Below are positions 1 through 8,614 of a DNA stretch of 46,575 nt, piece by piece (the stretch's first letter is position 1; every line of letters starts with the position of its first letter). Origin of the DNA: Clostridium sp. CAG:343 (GTDB lineage: Bacteria > Bacillota > Clostridia > TANB77 > CAG-508); assembly GCA_000431335.1 (NCBI GenBank), contig FR888055.1:65959-112533 (forward strand), read 5' to 3'. The translations under genes were made by a program, and so were the position numbers. The notes under the pieces were generated by a model. The model did no database searches. It saw only the letters and a list, made by a program, of their open reading frames with translations, and had not been told where the DNA came from.

Positions 1-437
1 TTTATTAAATAAATTAATAACAAATTTGCAATTGTTGTTTTTCCAGACTGTGGTTCTCCATAAATTGCTATGATTTTATTTTTTATATTTTTTTTGTTAT
101 TTTTAAATTTATTATTTATTTTCTTTATATAATAAATTTTATTTACTTTTATTTTTTTTAATTTTTCTTCCTTATTTTTATTTTTCTTGTTTAAAAAAAA
201 TATTATTTCTATTTTTTTATTAATTAATTTTATTTCGTTTATTAATTCTTCTATACTTATTTCACCTGGTATATCTTCACTAATAAAAATTATTCCTATA
301 TCTTTTTCTTTTTTCAAAATTTCTATAATTGCTTCTCTATATTGTATATTTTTATAAATAAATTTTATATTGTTATTTTTTTTTATGTTTTTTAATAATT
401 TTTTATTTTCAATTGCTGTTATAGCTTTTTTGTTCAT
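1..437 (-). CDS. TadZ/CpaE-like P-loop ATPase, partial (3' end outside window)
   Basis: An open frame of 145 codons runs from ATG at 437 off the left edge. The start is supported by GAAGGTGA six bases upstream and a 29-bp overlap with the end of the VirB4 gene, so the two are translationally linked. Residues 1-115 form a lysine/isoleucine-rich alpha/beta stretch resembling a degenerate receiver domain (GIIFISEDIPGEI, then IEIIFFL). It is followed by a Walker A motif, IAIYGEPQSGKTTIA, at about residue 130. A receiver-like domain followed by a MinD/ParA-type P-loop is the TadZ/CpaE layout, and such proteins position secretion or pilus machines. The family call is inference because the Walker B and the rest of the ATPase lie outside the window. 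It could also be another SIMIBI-class ATPase. Confidence 0.6.
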   Translation of the reverse strand, partial: MNKKAITAIENKKLLKNIKKNNNIKFIYKNIQYREAIIEILKKEKDIGIIFISEDIPGEISIEELINEIKLINKKIEIIFFLNKKNKNKEEKLKKIKVNKIYYIKKINNKFKNNKKNIKNKIIAIYGEPQSGKTTIANLLLIYLI

Positions 438-2271
438 TTTTATCACCTTCAAGAATTTTCTTTTCTAATTCCGAACACTCTATTTTTGTTAATATATGAT
501 CTTCTCCAACAAACATTAAACATTCTCCTCTTTTTAATGACTTTATTTCAATTTTTTCTTTTTCTGATAAATTTGCAAAATCTGAAAGTATTTTTATATT
601 TTCTTCTTCTAGTGCAAAAAATGTTTTTATACTTGAATTATTCAAAATACTTTTTCCATATGTTCCACTATCTAAACTAAAAATATCAGATATATCTTGT
701 GTTATAGCAACACTACTTCCTCCATATTTTCTTATTGTTTTAAATATTTTATATATAAAACTTGCAACCTCTTTATTAGACGTAACGCCTATTAGTCTCC
801 AAATTTCATCTAAGTAAATAGCCTTCTTTTTATTTCTATTTTCTTTTATTTTATCCCAAAAAATATCTGTAAATAAATACATTCCATATTTAAGATTTTC
901 TTCTCCCAAATCATAAATGTCAGCGACAATTAAATCGTTATTTAATTCTATATTTGTATAATTGTTAAAAAATTTCATTGAACCTTTTACAAATGGAATT
1001 AATTTTATTCTAAACTTTTCTGTTCTTTTATCTTTTCCTAATACATTATATAAATCCTCTAACTTCGGCATTTTTTTTGATTTTTTAAATTCCTTTTTAT
1101 TATTTTTTTCTTCATACAAACTTTCATCGTTAAAATTAATATTCTTGTTTTTATATGTTTCAATTAATTTTTCTTCTATTAAAGCTTTTTCTTCTTCTGT
1201 AAGTTCTCCAAAAATCAAATTAAAAAATCCTATAAGTTTTGATATCTTGGTTGCTAAATATCCTTTTTCTCCATCTTCAATACTCTCTTTTCTTATTTCT
1301 AATATATTAATATATGTATTAGAATTTGGTCCTATTTTTACCTGAATTCCATGTAATTCTTTGCATAAAGAATTATATTCGCGTTCAGGATCTACTATAT
1401 ATTGAGAAATTCCTAATAATTTATATCTTAATATTAATAGCTTTGTATAAAAAGATTTACCTGCTCCACTAGTTCCGAAAATACATATATTAGCATTTTT
1501 ATATTTTTCAGTATTATACCTATCAATAAAAACTAGTGAATTATTGTATATATTTGTCCCTATAAAAATTCCATTTGGATCAAAAATTGTTGAAGATATA
1601 AATGGATATGTAGAAAGTAAACCTGATGTTAATATATTTCTTCTTGCTGCATTTTTTATAATTTCCCTATTTTCTGATATTGGTAAAGTAGCTAAAAATA
1701 TTTCCTCTTGTCTAAAATTTGCTCTTCTTGTTTGCATACCTTTACTTTGTGCTATCCCTTCAATTTTATTTAAATAATATTCTAGATCTTTTATATTATC
1801 TGCATATAAATTTATATAGATATATAAATAATAAATATCTTCATTATTTATTTGAATTTCTTTTCTAATATATTTTGCATCATTATATGTAAAAGCTGCA
1901 AGCTCTATATCTTCTCTATTCTCGTTTCCCTCTTTTAACTCTACACCTACATTTCCTATATGATAAGTTAGTTCTTTTATTGCCTTATATGAATCTTGTT
2001 TTTCATAAAATATCGAAATATTCATGTTAATATTAGTTTCAATTAAACTTTTTAATAGAATATCATTCTGCTCTCTATAATAATCTACCACTATTAATCC
2101 TGCATAAAATATATTATCAATTTCAATATACTTTGGATTTTGCAAATTTACATATGATGGACATATTTCATCTTTTTGATTACTAGTACCTTTATAAAAA
2201 TTTTCTTCCTTTTCTTTTTTAATTCTTTTTTCATTTATTTTTTCTTTTATTATTTTTTTTATGTTTTTTAT
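409..2271 (-). CDS. VirB4-family T4SS ATPase (minus-strand operon)
   Basis: VirB4/TraE-type ATPase that would power substrate or pilin movement at the inner face of the membrane. Walker A is GTSGAGKS and Walker B is KKAIYLDEIW; a late ITQDISDIF segment matches the conserved C-terminal helicase-like part. The first conventional start is TTG at 2145, but it has no ribosome site and would remove conserved residues (DEICPSYVNLQ), which match the APSGIDVSN region of the other VirB4 at 25475-27436. Upstream, AGGAGG at 2285-2280 is spaced seven bases from an in-frame ATA at 2271. Starting there puts the Walker A lysine at residue 272, against 273 in the paralogue. I therefore give the ATA start (620 aa). 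A stop lies in frame just upstream. An AAT-repeat tract separates it from the helper gene. Confidence 0.8.
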   Translation of the reverse strand: MKNIKKIIKEKINEKRIKKEKEENFYKGTSNQKDEICPSYVNLQNPKYIEIDNIFYAGLIVVDYYREQNDILLKSLIETNINMNISIFYEKQDSYKAIKELTYHIGNVGVELKEGNENREDIELAAFTYNDAKYIRKEIQINNEDIYYLYIYINLYADNIKDLEYYLNKIEGIAQSKGMQTRRANFRQEEIFLATLPISENREIIKNAARRNILTSGLLSTYPFISSTIFDPNGIFIGTNIYNNSLVFIDRYNTEKYKNANICIFGTSGAGKSFYTKLLILRYKLLGISQYIVDPEREYNSLCKELHGIQVKIGPNSNTYINILEIRKESIEDGEKGYLATKISKLIGFFNLIFGELTEEEKALIEEKLIETYKNKNINFNDESLYEEKNNKKEFKKSKKMPKLEDLYNVLGKDKRTEKFRIKLIPFVKGSMKFFNNYTNIELNNDLIVADIYDLGEENLKYGMYLFTDIFWDKIKENRNKKKAIYLDEIWRLIGVTSNKEVASFIYKIFKTIRKYGGSSVAITQDISDIFSLDSGTYGKSILNNSSIKTFFALEEENIKILSDFANLSEKEKIEIKSLKRGECLMFVGEDHILTKIECSELEKKILEGDKNEQKSYNSN

Positions 2272-2330
2272 ATTTTCGCCTCCTAAAATAAATTATTTAT
2301 TCTTTTTTATTATTTTGATTTTTATCTTCA

Positions 2331-2532
2331 TTATTTATTATTATTTTTTATTATTTTTTTATTATTATTTTTATTATTATTTTTTTATTATTATTTTTTA
2401 TTATTATTTTTTTTATTATTTTTTTTATTATTTTTTTTATTATTTATTATTATTATTTTTTATTATTATTTTTTTATTATTATTTTTTTTATTATTATTT
2501 TTTATTATTATTTATTATTATTATTATTATTT
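2331..2532. repeat. AAT/ATT microsatellite tract
   Basis: About 200 bp made almost only of ATT units (AAT on the minus, coding strand) interrupted by T runs of 4-8. On the minus strand it encodes the poly-Asn tail of the VirB4 helper and then runs into stops in every frame. The mix of trinucleotide units and homopolymer runs should slip easily during replication. It sits where the intact helper at 24304-25530 carries a charged low-complexity tail. The tract is seen directly; the phase-variation idea is inference. Confidence 0.9.
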
Positions 2533-3065
2533 AAAAAATAATATAATAAATTTTCAACATCTTTTTTATTTGATAATTCTGAAATAAAATTTCCTGAACG
2601 AGATAAACATTCCTTGATTTTAAAATATTTTTCTGTTAACTCTTTTTTCAAAATTTCTTCTGTTTGATTATTTTTATCTTTAATTTCCCCTGATATAATA
2701 ATATAAAAATCTTTAGATGATGATTTTCTTTCTGAATTAATTTTATTGATATAATCTATATAATTATTAGCTATTTTTTCAAATATTTTATTTTCTTTTT
2801 TTGAAATATTTTTTTTGATTTTTGAAATATGATTATTTAAATCTTCTTTATTACTTTGAATTAAAATTTGAATATTAAAATTACACGTTTTTAAAAAAAT
2901 TTTATAAGAATTTAATATTGATTCTTTTTCTAAATTGGATTTTAAATTATAATTAATCGGATTTACCTTTATTATTTTTATTAATTTATTATTTTTTAAT
3001 TTAACAACTCCTTCCTTATTAATTTCTTTTATGGGCAACCATTTTTGTAGAGTTAATTTATTTAT
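2508..3065 (-). CDS. VirB4 N-terminal helper-like protein with poly-Asn tail
   Basis: About 185 aa with no signal peptide. It parallels the first part of the 408-aa helper at 24304-25530: an N-terminal block IKIIKVNPINYNL ... FNIQILIQSN matches MAIECQGINYDL ... PIQIYIQTR, and the late block KDFYIIISGEI ... VENLLYYFLNNN matches KKYYIIIPYYPEE ... LIELLYVAYNRD. It then ends in six Asn and a stop inside the AAT tract. Gene order (helper, then VirB4) is the same as in the plus-strand locus. A GTG at 3074 overlaps the AGGAGG itself, so it is an unlikely start. An ATA at 3065, eight bases after AGGAGG, is better placed. A promoter lies directly upstream. It may be truncated relative to its family. 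Confidence 0.6.
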   Translation of the reverse strand: MNKLTLQKWLPIKEINKEGVVKLKNNKLIKIIKVNPINYNLKSNLEKESILNSYKIFLKTCNFNIQILIQSNKEDLNNHISKIKKNISKKENKIFEKIANNYIDYINKINSERKSSSKDFYIIISGEIKDKNNQTEEILKKELTEKYFKIKECLSRSGNFISELSNKKDVENLLYYFLNNNNNNK

Positions 3066-3091
3066 TTTCTTCACCTCCTATTTCAGGAAAG

Positions 3092-3120
3092 ATTTTACAT
3101 TATTTATCTTTACTTGTCAA
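3092..3120 (-). promoter_or_regulatory. Sigma-A-type promoter of the minus-strand T4SS operon
   Basis: Read on the minus strand: TTGACA (3120-3115), a 17-base spacer, then TAAAAT (3097-3092). The expected start near 3085 leaves a short leader of about 20 bases that contains AGGAGG, so translation must begin within a few codons of 3065. Confidence 0.75.
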
Positions 3121-3223
3121 GAACTTTTCATCGACAAAAATCGACTTAAGAGTTTTTAAAATAAAAATTAAAAAAATTTTTATTTTTTTGTATATATTTT
3201 TTAAATTTGTTCATAATAATTTT

Positions 3224-3685
3224 ATAAGGTTAATAATGATTGAGCAAAGAGCATTATTAGATAATTTTTTGTTTATTAATGTTCGAGCAAAGATTTATTA
3301 CAGTGTATTTTTATATATTATAATAAGTCGGCGATAAGAATATATTATTTGTTTGTAGGCTATATTTTATTAAATTTATTTTCTTTTATTTTTAATTTTT
3401 TATAATCATATATGGTCAAATAATAGATAATATATTCGAGCTAAGATTATTCTTATATCTAGATTTTTATTTAAGTGGTTATTACTAGTCCTTATAGGAT
3501 GAATATAGTTACTTCTGGTGTATTAATGGTCGAGCGAATGATTAATACTTTTGGTATTCGAGCTTATTTATATAGAAATATATATTAGGTTTTAATATTA
3601 GAAATATTAGTTTTAGTGGAGATTGTTATTGGCTTTATCGATTAATGGCAGATAAAAATATTTTTTATCTGCCATTAAATTTTTT
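3224..3685 (+). ncRNA. Candidate structured noncoding RNA with repeated UCGAGC loops
   Basis: No ORF of useful length lies on either strand, yet the stretch is richer in G and C islands than the nearby spacers. It ends in a plus-strand intrinsic terminator. A motif close to TTCGAGCAAAG occurs five times (near 3241, 3281, 3435, 3529 and 3555). Three copies sit in the 13-14-base loops of simple hairpins: 3231-3259 (8 bp), 3425-3453 (7 bp plus one bulge) and 3520-3548 (8 bp). Another stem, 3473-3482 with 3505-3514, needs three G-U pairs, which exist only in a plus-strand transcript. A weak promoter, TTGTAT-18-CATAAT at 3188-3217, would start it near 3224. I do not recognise it as tmRNA, RNase P RNA, SRP RNA or 6S RNA. 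Boundaries at the 5' side are uncertain. Confidence 0.5.
3642..3685 (+). terminator. Intrinsic terminator of the plus-strand RNA
   Basis: A perfect 17-bp stem (3642-3658 with 3662-3678) with a 3-base loop is followed by ATTTTTT. The U tract exists only on the plus strand, although gyrB reads the other way, so it marks a plus-strand transcript. Confidence 0.85.
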
Positions 3686-3771
3686 ATTTATTATAATATT
3701 TAGACTTTCTTTGACATTTTTCAACACTTTTTTGGTACATTTAAGACCTGTCCCTCATGTCTCATTTATGT

Positions 3772-5700
3772 TTATATATCTAAATTCTTTACATATTTTG
3801 CATTTTGTTGTATAAATTCTCTTCTTGGTTCTACTTCATCACCCATTAATAATGTAAATATTTCGTCTGCTTTTATTGCATCTTCCATTGTTACTTTTAC
3901 TAATATTCTTGTCTCTGGATTCATTGTTGTATCCCATAATTGTTCTGGATTCATTTCTCCTAGACCTTTATATCTTTGAAGTCCTAATTGATCTCTAGTT
4001 ATTCCTTTTTCTTCTAATTCTTTATATGCTTTATCTAAATCTTCATCAGTATAACAATATACATCTTTCATTCCTTTTTTAGATAATTTATATAATGGTG
4101 GTTGCGCTAAATAAACGTTACCATTTTCTATTAAAGGTCTCATGTATCTAAAGAAGAATGTTAATAATAATGTTCTAATATGTGCTCCATCTACATCAGC
4201 ATCAGCCATGATTATAACTTTTCCATATCTAATTTTTGTAATATCGAAATCTGCTCCTATTCCTGCTCCAACAGCTAAAATTACAGGATTTAACTTGTCG
4301 TTTCCATATATTTTATCTGCTCTTGCTTTTTCTACATTTAACATTTTTCCCCATAATGGTAAAATTGCCTGGAATTTTCTGTCTCTTCCCTGTTTTGCAC
4401 TTCCACCTGCAGAGTCTCCCTCTACAATGTATACCTCACATTCATCTGCATTCTTGCTACTACAATCTGCTAATTTTCCTGGCAATGTTGAAGTTTCTAA
4501 AGAGTTTTTCTTTCTAACTAATTCTCTTGCTTTTCTTGCTGCTTCTCTTGCTCTAGATGCACTAATACATTTTTCTAATATAGCTTTTGCAACATTTGGA
4601 TTTTCTTCTAAAAATGTAGATAAAGCTTCATTTACCATACTCTGAACAACACCTGTTACTTCACTATTTCCTAATTTTGTTTTTGTTTGTCCCTCAAATT
4701 GAGGCTCTTTAACTTTTACTGAAACTACTGCAGTGATTCCCTCTCTTATATCTTCACCTTGTAAATTATTATCTTTTTCTTTTAATATGTTATGACTTCT
4801 TGCATAATCATTAAATACTTTTGTTAATGATCTTTTAAATCCTTCAAGATGAGTTCCACCTTCTATTGTATTAATATTATTAACAAATGTATATATATTT
4901 TCAGAATAACTTGAAGTATATTGAATTGCTATTTCTACTGGAATTTCTCCATTTTTTTCTATATAAATAGGAGTTTTGTGTAATTTTTCTTTATTTTTGT
5001 TTAAAAATTCTACAAAAGAAACTAATCCACCTTCAAAACAAAATTCTGCTTTTTTAGGTGTTTCCTCTCTTTTATCCTCTATTGTTATTTTTAGACCTTT
5101 TGTTAAAAAAGCCATTTCCCTAAATCTTTTTTCTAAAGTTTCATAATCATAATCCAAACTTTCAAAAATAGTATCATCTGCTAAAAATCTTACCTTTGTT
5201 CCTGTTCCTTCTGCATCTCCTATTTTTTCTAGCTTTTTAACAGTTTTTCCTTTTTCAAAATACATTTGGTATAATCCACCATCTCTTTTAATTGTAACCT
5301 CTGTCCATGTAGATAATGCATTTACAACTGAAGCACCTACTCCATGTAAACCACCAGATACTTTATATCCACTATCTCCTCCAAATTTTCCTCCTGCATG
5401 TAAAACAGTATATACTGTTTCTGCTGTTGATATATGTGTTTTAGGGTGGATTTCAACTGGTATTCCTCTACCATTATCTTCTACACTTATTATATTTCCT
5501 GGTTCAATAGCTACTTTTATTTCTGTACAATATCCTGCTAATGCTTCATCTACACAGTTATCAACTATTTCATAAACCATATGATGAAGTCCTCTTACAG
5601 AAGTACTACCTATATACATACCTGGTCTTTTTCTTACGGCTTCTAGACCTTCCAATACTTGAATTTGTTCTGCACCGTATTTATGATTATACTTTTCCAT
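3772..5700 (-). CDS. gyrB: DNA gyrase subunit B
   Basis: ATPase subunit of type IIA topoisomerase, which pairs with GyrA to introduce negative supercoils. The length of 642 aa is normal. The N-terminal GHKL ATPase shows EIVDNCVDEALAG, DNGRGIPV and GGLHGVGASVVNAL. The transducer domain follows, then TOPRIM with EVYIVEGDSAGGSAKQG and MADADVDGAHI, and the C-terminal QRYKGLGEMNPEQLW. The ATG abuts the recF stop (TAAATG), with GGAGG inside the recF end, so it is co-translated with recF. gyrA, which often follows gyrB near the origin, is not next; the RNA candidate and a T4SS-like operon are found there instead. Confidence 0.98.
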   Translation of the reverse strand: MEKYNHKYGAEQIQVLEGLEAVRKRPGMYIGSTSVRGLHHMVYEIVDNCVDEALAGYCTEIKVAIEPGNIISVEDNGRGIPVEIHPKTHISTAETVYTVLHAGGKFGGDSGYKVSGGLHGVGASVVNALSTWTEVTIKRDGGLYQMYFEKGKTVKKLEKIGDAEGTGTKVRFLADDTIFESLDYDYETLEKRFREMAFLTKGLKITIEDKREETPKKAEFCFEGGLVSFVEFLNKNKEKLHKTPIYIEKNGEIPVEIAIQYTSSYSENIYTFVNNINTIEGGTHLEGFKRSLTKVFNDYARSHNILKEKDNNLQGEDIREGITAVVSVKVKEPQFEGQTKTKLGNSEVTGVVQSMVNEALSTFLEENPNVAKAILEKCISASRAREAARKARELVRKKNSLETSTLPGKLADCSSKNADECEVYIVEGDSAGGSAKQGRDRKFQAILPLWGKMLNVEKARADKIYGNDKLNPVILAVGAGIGADFDITKIRYGKVIIMADADVDGAHIRTLLLTFFFRYMRPLIENGNVYLAQPPLYKLSKKGMKDVYCYTDEDLDKAYKELEEKGITRDQLGLQRYKGLGEMNPEQLWDTTMNPETRILVKVTMEDAIKADEIFTLLMGDEVEPRREFIQQNAKYVKNLDI

Positions 5701-6777
5701 TTAATTTCCTCCTCTTATTACTTTGCCTTCTTTTACATTATATATTAAAATATTTTTATTTTCAATATCTATTTTATCAGTACAAGTTATAATAACTTGT
5801 GTTTTTTCTATTTTCTCTAAAAAATGATTTCTTCTTTTTTCATCTAACTCTGACATAAAATCATCTAATAATAAAATTGGTTTTTCTCCTATTTCATCTT
5901 CAATAATATTTAATTCAGATAACTTTAAAGATAAAATCGCTGTTCGATGTTGTCCTTGAGAACCATAAATATCTAATCTTTTATTATTTATATATATCAC
6001 AAAATCGTCTCTATGTATACCTTTTGTTGTAAATCCTTTTATAATATCTAATTTTCTTCTTTGTTTTAACAAACTTAAATATTCTTCTTTATTTTTACTT
6101 TCTGCTATATAATCTATTTCTATTTCTTCTTTATTTTCTGTAATTTCATTGTGAATATTTTTTATTTTATTATTTATTTTATCAATAAATTCTTTTCTAT
6201 AATTATAAATATTAACTGCATATTCTGACAATTTTTCATCCCAAATTTCTAACATGTTTTCATTTTTATTTTCTTCTCTAATCTGTCTTAAATAATTATT
6301 TCTTTGTTCTAATGTTTTTAAATATAAATTTAAATTATGCATATAATTCGGCTTTAATTGGCTAATCATAATATCTAAAAATCTTCTTCTATTTTGAGGA
6401 CCACCTTTTAAAATATTTATATCATCTGGTGTAAAAATAACAATATTTACATTTCCTAATAATTCACTTAATTTTTTAATTTTTATTCCATTTATACTTA
6501 CATTTTTTTTACCAGCTAATTCTATTTTTATTTTTCCACTTCTATCAGATTTTTCAAATTCTATTTCAATGTTTGCCTGGCTCTCATTTAGTAATATCAT
6601 TTCTTTATCTTTATTGGTTCTAAAAGACCTTCCCATACTACATAAAAAAATTGCTTCTATTATATTAGTTTTTCCTTGTGCATTTTCACCATAAAAAATA
6701 TTTATATTTTTCTCAAACTTTATTTCTTCATTTTTATAATTTCTAAAATTATTAATTCTTAATTCTTTTATCCACAT
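5701..6777 (-). CDS. recF: DNA replication and repair protein RecF
   Basis: SMC-like ATPase that helps RecOR load RecA on gapped DNA at stalled forks. Walker A is YGENAQGKTNIIEAI near residue 30, the ABC-type signature is about GSQGQHRTAILSLK, and Walker B is KPILLLDDFMSELD. At 358 aa it has the usual length. I chose the ATG at 6777 (MWIKELRINNFRNY), which has GGAGAAGAAT in front and matches the family N-terminus; the frame is open a further 12 codons upstream to 6813. It directly abuts gyrB. Unlike Bacillus, no S4-domain gene yaaA lies between dnaN and recF. Confidence 0.97.
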   Translation of the reverse strand: MWIKELRINNFRNYKNEEIKFEKNINIFYGENAQGKTNIIEAIFLCSMGRSFRTNKDKEMILLNESQANIEIEFEKSDRSGKIKIELAGKKNVSINGIKIKKLSELLGNVNIVIFTPDDINILKGGPQNRRRFLDIMISQLKPNYMHNLNLYLKTLEQRNNYLRQIREENKNENMLEIWDEKLSEYAVNIYNYRKEFIDKINNKIKNIHNEITENKEEIEIDYIAESKNKEEYLSLLKQRRKLDIIKGFTTKGIHRDDFVIYINNKRLDIYGSQGQHRTAILSLKLSELNIIEDEIGEKPILLLDDFMSELDEKRRNHFLEKIEKTQVIITCTDKIDIENKNILIYNVKEGKVIRGGN

Positions 6778-7483
6778 ATTCTTCTCCATCTGTGTATAAT
6801 TTGTTAACTTCATTTTTTCTAATTATTTCTAATTTTTTCTTTTTTTTATTATTTTTTTCTATTTTATTGAATTTTTATAATAAATTTTATATAACAAATT
6901 ATATTATTAAAAAATTAAATCGTCTTATTTTTGATTCTCGTGCTTCGTTTTTTTTTGAATTTATTTATTTTTTTATTTATTTAATTATTTTTTTATTTTT
7001 TTAAGCATATTTTTTACTATTTTTATTTATTTTTTTTATTTTTCAATGTTTTTTTTCGTATTATATGTATTTTTCCTTAATATATCTCGTATTTTCTTTT
7101 TTTATTAATTTTTTTCTTTATTTTTTATATTATTTCTATTTTATTTTTAATTTATTTTTTTATTTTATTTATTTATTCTATTTTTAATTTATTTTTTATT
7201 ATTTTACTTTAATTTATTTTTTCCACAATTGTAATTAATTTAATTTTTCTTTTATATTCTTTTTTTATCTTTTTTTTTCTAATTTATTCTATTTTTTTCT
7301 TTATTTTTCCTATTAAAAATAATCCACACCTAAAATACCTTTAATTATCTTTTTTTTACTATTTTTTTCTAATTTATTCTATTTTTTTCGAATTTTCATT
7401 TTCGAATTATCCACAGTTTATTAATGATTTGTGGATAATTATGTTAAAATTTAAAGGCAGAATTTCTTCTACCTTTTTATCTT
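6778..7483. other. A-rich spacer between recF and dnaN, no gene seen
   Basis: About 700 bp, overwhelmingly T on the plus strand (A on the transcribed strand), with short repeated phrases. The phrase TTTTTTTCTAATTTATTCTA occurs at about 7269 and again at about 7360, with close variants elsewhere. No ORF with a ribosome site is present on the minus strand. The dnaN-proximal end holds an inverted pair of DnaA boxes. Confidence 0.7.
7407..7438. promoter_or_regulatory. Inverted pair of consensus DnaA boxes downstream of dnaN
   Basis: TTATCCACA at 7407-7415 faces TGTGGATAA at 7430-7438; both are perfect matches to the DnaA box. A one-mismatch copy, TAATCCACA, lies at 7320-7328. This is outside the usual bipartite origin positions (in front of dnaA and between dnaA and dnaN). 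It may titrate DnaA or control recF/gyrB transcription. Confidence 0.75.
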
Positions 7484-8602
7484 TTACTCTTCTTTTAATC
7501 TAATTGGTAAAATCATATATGTATAATCATTATTTTCAACAGATTTTATTAAACATGGTGATATACTTGTTCCAAATTCTATAAATACTTCTTCATCTTC
7601 AACTGCTTTTAAACTATCTAAAAAATATTTTGGATTAAAACCTGCTTCTAAATTTTTCCCTTCTGTAGAAACAAATAATTCTTCTTTTGCATCTCCTGTT
7701 TGATTTGTACAAGATATAATGACTTTTCCAATATCAACTTGAACTTTTACTGGATATTTTTTTTCTTTCTCAATTGCTGATGCTGATATTAAACTAATTC
7801 TTTCAAAACTATTTTGAATGCTATTTTTGTTCACTCTTATTCTTGTTTCCCAATTACTTGGTATTACATTTTTATAATTTAAAAATTCTCCATCTAATAT
7901 TCTTGTTACAATTTTACAATTATCCATTTCAAATAATGCTTGATTTTTTGAAACCCCTATTTTTACAGGTTCAAAAGAATCTGATATAATTTTATTTACT
8001 TCATTTAATGTTTTTCCTGGTATAACTGCACTAAAATTATTAGTTTGTTTATTTAAATAAATGCTTCTTAATGCTAATCTAAATCCATCTACTGCTACTA
8101 AATTTAATTTATTATTTTCTATTTCAAATAAACATCCTGTAAATATTGGTCTATTTTCCTCTGAGCTTACAGCGAAAATTGTTTTTCTTATCATATTTTT
8201 TAAAACATTTTGATCTACTTCTATTGAATTTTCTATTTCTATCTTTGGAAGTTCTGGAAATTCTTCTGGATTCATTGTAGCTAATTTGTATAGAGATCCT
8301 TCACATTCAATTTCTAATAAATTTTTATCATTTAGAGAAATATATATTTCTGTATCAGGTAATTTTCTAATTATTTCACTAAACATTATAGCATTTACAA
8401 CTGTACTTCCTTGTTCTTTAATTTCACATTCCATTATATATTCTATACCTATTTCTAAATCATAGGTTGTTAATTTTATTTCATTATCATTTGTTTGAAT
8501 TAGTATTCCTTCTAGTATAGGCATTGTAGTTTTAGAAGCTACCCCCTTTACTACGGAATTTAATGCTTTAATAATTTTGTCTTTGTAACAAACTATTTTC
8601 AT
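7484..8602 (-). CDS. dnaN: DNA polymerase III sliding clamp, beta subunit
   Basis: Ring-shaped processivity clamp of the replicase, 372 aa, with the three similar domains of the family. It begins MKIVCYKDKIIKALNSVVKGVASKTTMPILEGILI. The central region carries FTGCLFEIENNKLNLVAVDGFRLA, and the protein ends YTYMILPIRLKEE, close to the conserved YMLMPMRL that forms part of the binding pocket for client proteins. The ATG at 8602 has AAAGGAGGAAGC upstream. It lies downstream of dnaA in the same direction, separated by origin DNA, and is normally co-transcribed with dnaA. Confidence 0.98.
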   Translation of the reverse strand: MKIVCYKDKIIKALNSVVKGVASKTTMPILEGILIQTNDNEIKLTTYDLEIGIEYIMECEIKEQGSTVVNAIMFSEIIRKLPDTEIYISLNDKNLLEIECEGSLYKLATMNPEEFPELPKIEIENSIEVDQNVLKNMIRKTIFAVSSEENRPIFTGCLFEIENNKLNLVAVDGFRLALRSIYLNKQTNNFSAVIPGKTLNEVNKIISDSFEPVKIGVSKNQALFEMDNCKIVTRILDGEFLNYKNVIPSNWETRIRVNKNSIQNSFERISLISASAIEKEKKYPVKVQVDIGKVIISCTNQTGDAKEELFVSTEGKNLEAGFNPKYFLDSLKAVEDEEVFIEFGTSISPCLIKSVENNDYTYMILPIRLKEE

Positions 8603-8614
8603 TTTGCTTCCTCC

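Noticed and set aside
2261..2587. Plus-strand open frame rich in Phe, Tyr and Ile
   Set aside because: It is only the complement of the AAT/ATT microsatellite, with no ribosome site and no natural protein composition.
3700..3771. Intrinsic terminator directly after gyrB on the minus strand
   Set aside because: Only short imperfect pairing (AGAC with GTCT) and no T run on the minus strand.
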